The notes under the pieces were generated by a model. The model had not been told where the DNA came from. It was given only the letters and a program-made list of their open reading frames with translations, and made no database searches. Below, piece by piece: positions 5,440 through 6,193 of a DNA stretch of 6,193 bases. The DNA comes from Candidatus Hermodarchaeota archaeon. Its GTDB lineage: Archaea; Asgardarchaeota; Hermodarchaeia; Hermodarchaeales; Hermodarchaeaceae. Where the stretch lies: NCBI GenBank assembly GCA_016840595.1, contig JAEOSA010000118.1:1-6193 (forward strand). Direction: 5' to 3'. Every line of letters begins with the position of its first letter. Positions within the stretch are counted from its first letter, which is position 1. The translations under genes and the position numbers were made by a program.

Positions 5440-6000
5440 GTGAGAATTCCTGATGAAGAAAAACGTTTTGACGCTGTGTACAAGCTTGTCACCTTAGGAG
5501 AAGCCGCGGTTGGAAAAACGAGTCTAGTCAACAAGTATGTCACTGGAAAATTCGATCGTGATTATCGCCGTACACTAGGTATCGATATTAGCACCTATGA
5601 TGCAAAAATCGATAGTCAGCTTTTCAAGTTATTAATCTGGGATCTAGCGGGGCAAGACATTTTTCGAGATCTGCGAACCCGTTACTGTCAGGGCGCTTCA
5701 GGTGGTATTTTGGTATTTGATTTGACTCGTCCACAGACCCTTGAAACAATTCCTCGATGGGTTGAGGCATTTCGTGAGGCCGTAGGACCTGATCCGCTTC
5801 TCATTTTATTGGGAAACAAAGCGGATTTAGAGAAGAATCGGAAGGTGACTCCTGAACAGGGAACAAAGATTGCTAAGGAGCTTGGGCTGTTTCAGTATGA
5901 TGAAACATCAGCGAAGACGGGACATCATGTTACGACTGCTTTCAATACTTTGGCGAAAATAATGTATAAACACCATACTCAACGGCGTGCTCCCCCATAG
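5440..6000 (+). CDS. Ras/Rab-like small GTPase
   Basis: This 186-residue GTP-binding switch protein has all five G motifs in order: P-loop GEAAVGKTS (20-28), switch I Thr in RRTLGID (T45), switch II WDLAGQ (67-72, with the catalytic Gln Q72), NKAD (126-129) and TSAK (156-159). The pattern GExAVGKTSLV is closest to Rab5-like eukaryotic P-loops, and the WDLAGQ motif is Ras/Rab rather than Arf type. Asgard archaea are known to encode many such GTPases. The C-terminus (KHHTQRRAPP) has no Cys, so membrane attachment by prenylation is not expected; the N-terminus has no Gly2 for myristoylation. The start is GTG with a strong GGAGG. The position downstream of the ModE-like gene on the same strand allows co-transcription, but the 91-bp gap makes this uncertain. 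The effector and process are unknown. Confidence 0.95.
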   Translation: MRIPDEEKRFDAVYKLVTLGEAAVGKTSLVNKYVTGKFDRDYRRTLGIDISTYDAKIDSQLFKLLIWDLAGQDIFRDLRTRYCQGASGGILVFDLTRPQTLETIPRWVEAFREAVGPDPLLILLGNKADLEKNRKVTPEQGTKIAKELGLFQYDETSAKTGHHVTTAFNTLAKIMYKHHTQRRAPP

Positions 6001-6032
6001 TTCTTCTCTGGAAGCTTGCTAATTGCGAGGGA

Positions 6033-6055
6033 ACCAGAAATCCGATTTCTTTGGT
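6033..6055 (+). other. Weak stem-loop downstream of the GTPase gene
   Basis: AGAAAT-CCG-ATTTCT (6036-6050) forms a 6-bp stem, extendable by ACC/GGT across a 2-nt bulge. It lies about 35 nt past the GTPase stop. No T-run follows directly, although TTTTT occurs at 6084-6088. It may stabilise the 3' end, but it is not a convincing terminator. Confidence 0.25.
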
Positions 6056-6107
6056 AGGTAGAACCGAAAGTTTATCACTGGGATTTTTAGAGGTTTGTTA
6101 GTGCGTT

Positions 6108-6134
6108 GTATATCTTCGACATAACATGATATAC
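6108..6134 (+). promoter_or_regulatory. Inverted repeat overlapping a TATA-like promoter of the next gene
   Basis: GTATATC (6108-6114) and GATATAC (6128-6134) are perfect 7-bp arms, 20 bp from centre to centre (two helical turns). The right arm lies about 45 nt before ATG 6178, so it could serve as the TATA box with transcription starting near 6157. A dimeric repressor site covering the promoter is a natural reading. Confidence 0.45.
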
Positions 6135-6177
6135 GATTCACAGAACTTGGAGAAGAAGGGCTTCAGAGGTAAAAGCT

Positions 6178-6193
6178 ATGTCCATGATGGCTA
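6178..6193 (+). CDS. Start of a further gene, truncated by the window edge
   Basis: ATG TCC ATG ATG GCT opens an ORF that runs off the right edge (MSMMA...). AGAGGT at 6165-6170 lies 7 nt upstream, a good ribosome site, and a TATA-like inverted repeat precedes it. Nothing can be said about the product. Confidence 0.5.

Noticed and set aside
1..6193. Phage, defence island, CRISPR or transposon content
   Set aside because: No direct-repeat array, transposase, integrase, terminal inverted repeats or defence-type domains are visible; the genes are housekeeping or regulatory in character.

Overview
The window looks like a fragment of an archaeal chromosome, most likely from an Asgard-type (Promethearchaeota) lineage. 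The evidence is a FEN1-type flap nuclease with the archaeal/eukaryotic N-terminus and a C-terminal PCNA-binding motif, a Ras/Rab-like small GTPase carrying all five G motifs, an archaeal ModE-like regulator, BRE/TATA-like promoters and GGAGG/AGGTG-type ribosome sites. The lineage is inferred mainly from the GTPase; no rRNA or other phylogenetic marker is present. All genes are ordinary-looking and densely packed. I see no mobile element, CRISPR array, tRNA or rRNA.

Left part (1-2810): a long plus-strand gene encodes an unrecognised protein of at least 562 residues, with two similar VPxFxV segments flanking a coiled-coil and proline-rich centre. It converges tail to tail, with 9 bp between stops, on the minus-strand fen1 gene. 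The best fen1 start is a TTG at 2759, which restores the family N-terminus MGVKLAPLV. A nine-codon leader ORF with a strong ribosome site lies just upstream, in the same frame.

Middle part (2860-3970): two minus-strand genes encode small paralogous three-helix membrane proteins. Each has its own terminator-like element. Their upstream regions align without gaps over 94 bp (offset exactly 614), including an identical 21-bp block that resembles BRE plus TATA and a leader hairpin with a compensatory base-pair change. They look like a duplicated gene pair kept under the same control.

Right part (4046-6193): a minus-strand APH-like kinase gene (start chosen at 4798) is divergent from a plus-strand ModE-like DNA-binding protein that has about 11 extra residues inside its helix-turn-helix. 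Then come the Ras/Rab-like GTPase and the first five codons of a further plus-strand gene, preceded by a TATA-overlapping inverted repeat.

No spacer reaches 300 bases. The larger ones (2811-2923, 3248-3513, 3856-4045, 4799-4979, 6001-6177) hold the promoters, hairpins and terminators listed; otherwise I see nothing in them. I find no single multi-gene 'system' here. The most distinctive signals are the co-regulated membrane-protein pair, the short leader ORFs in front of three successive minus-strand genes, the unknown long protein, and the GTPase beside a ModE-like regulator.
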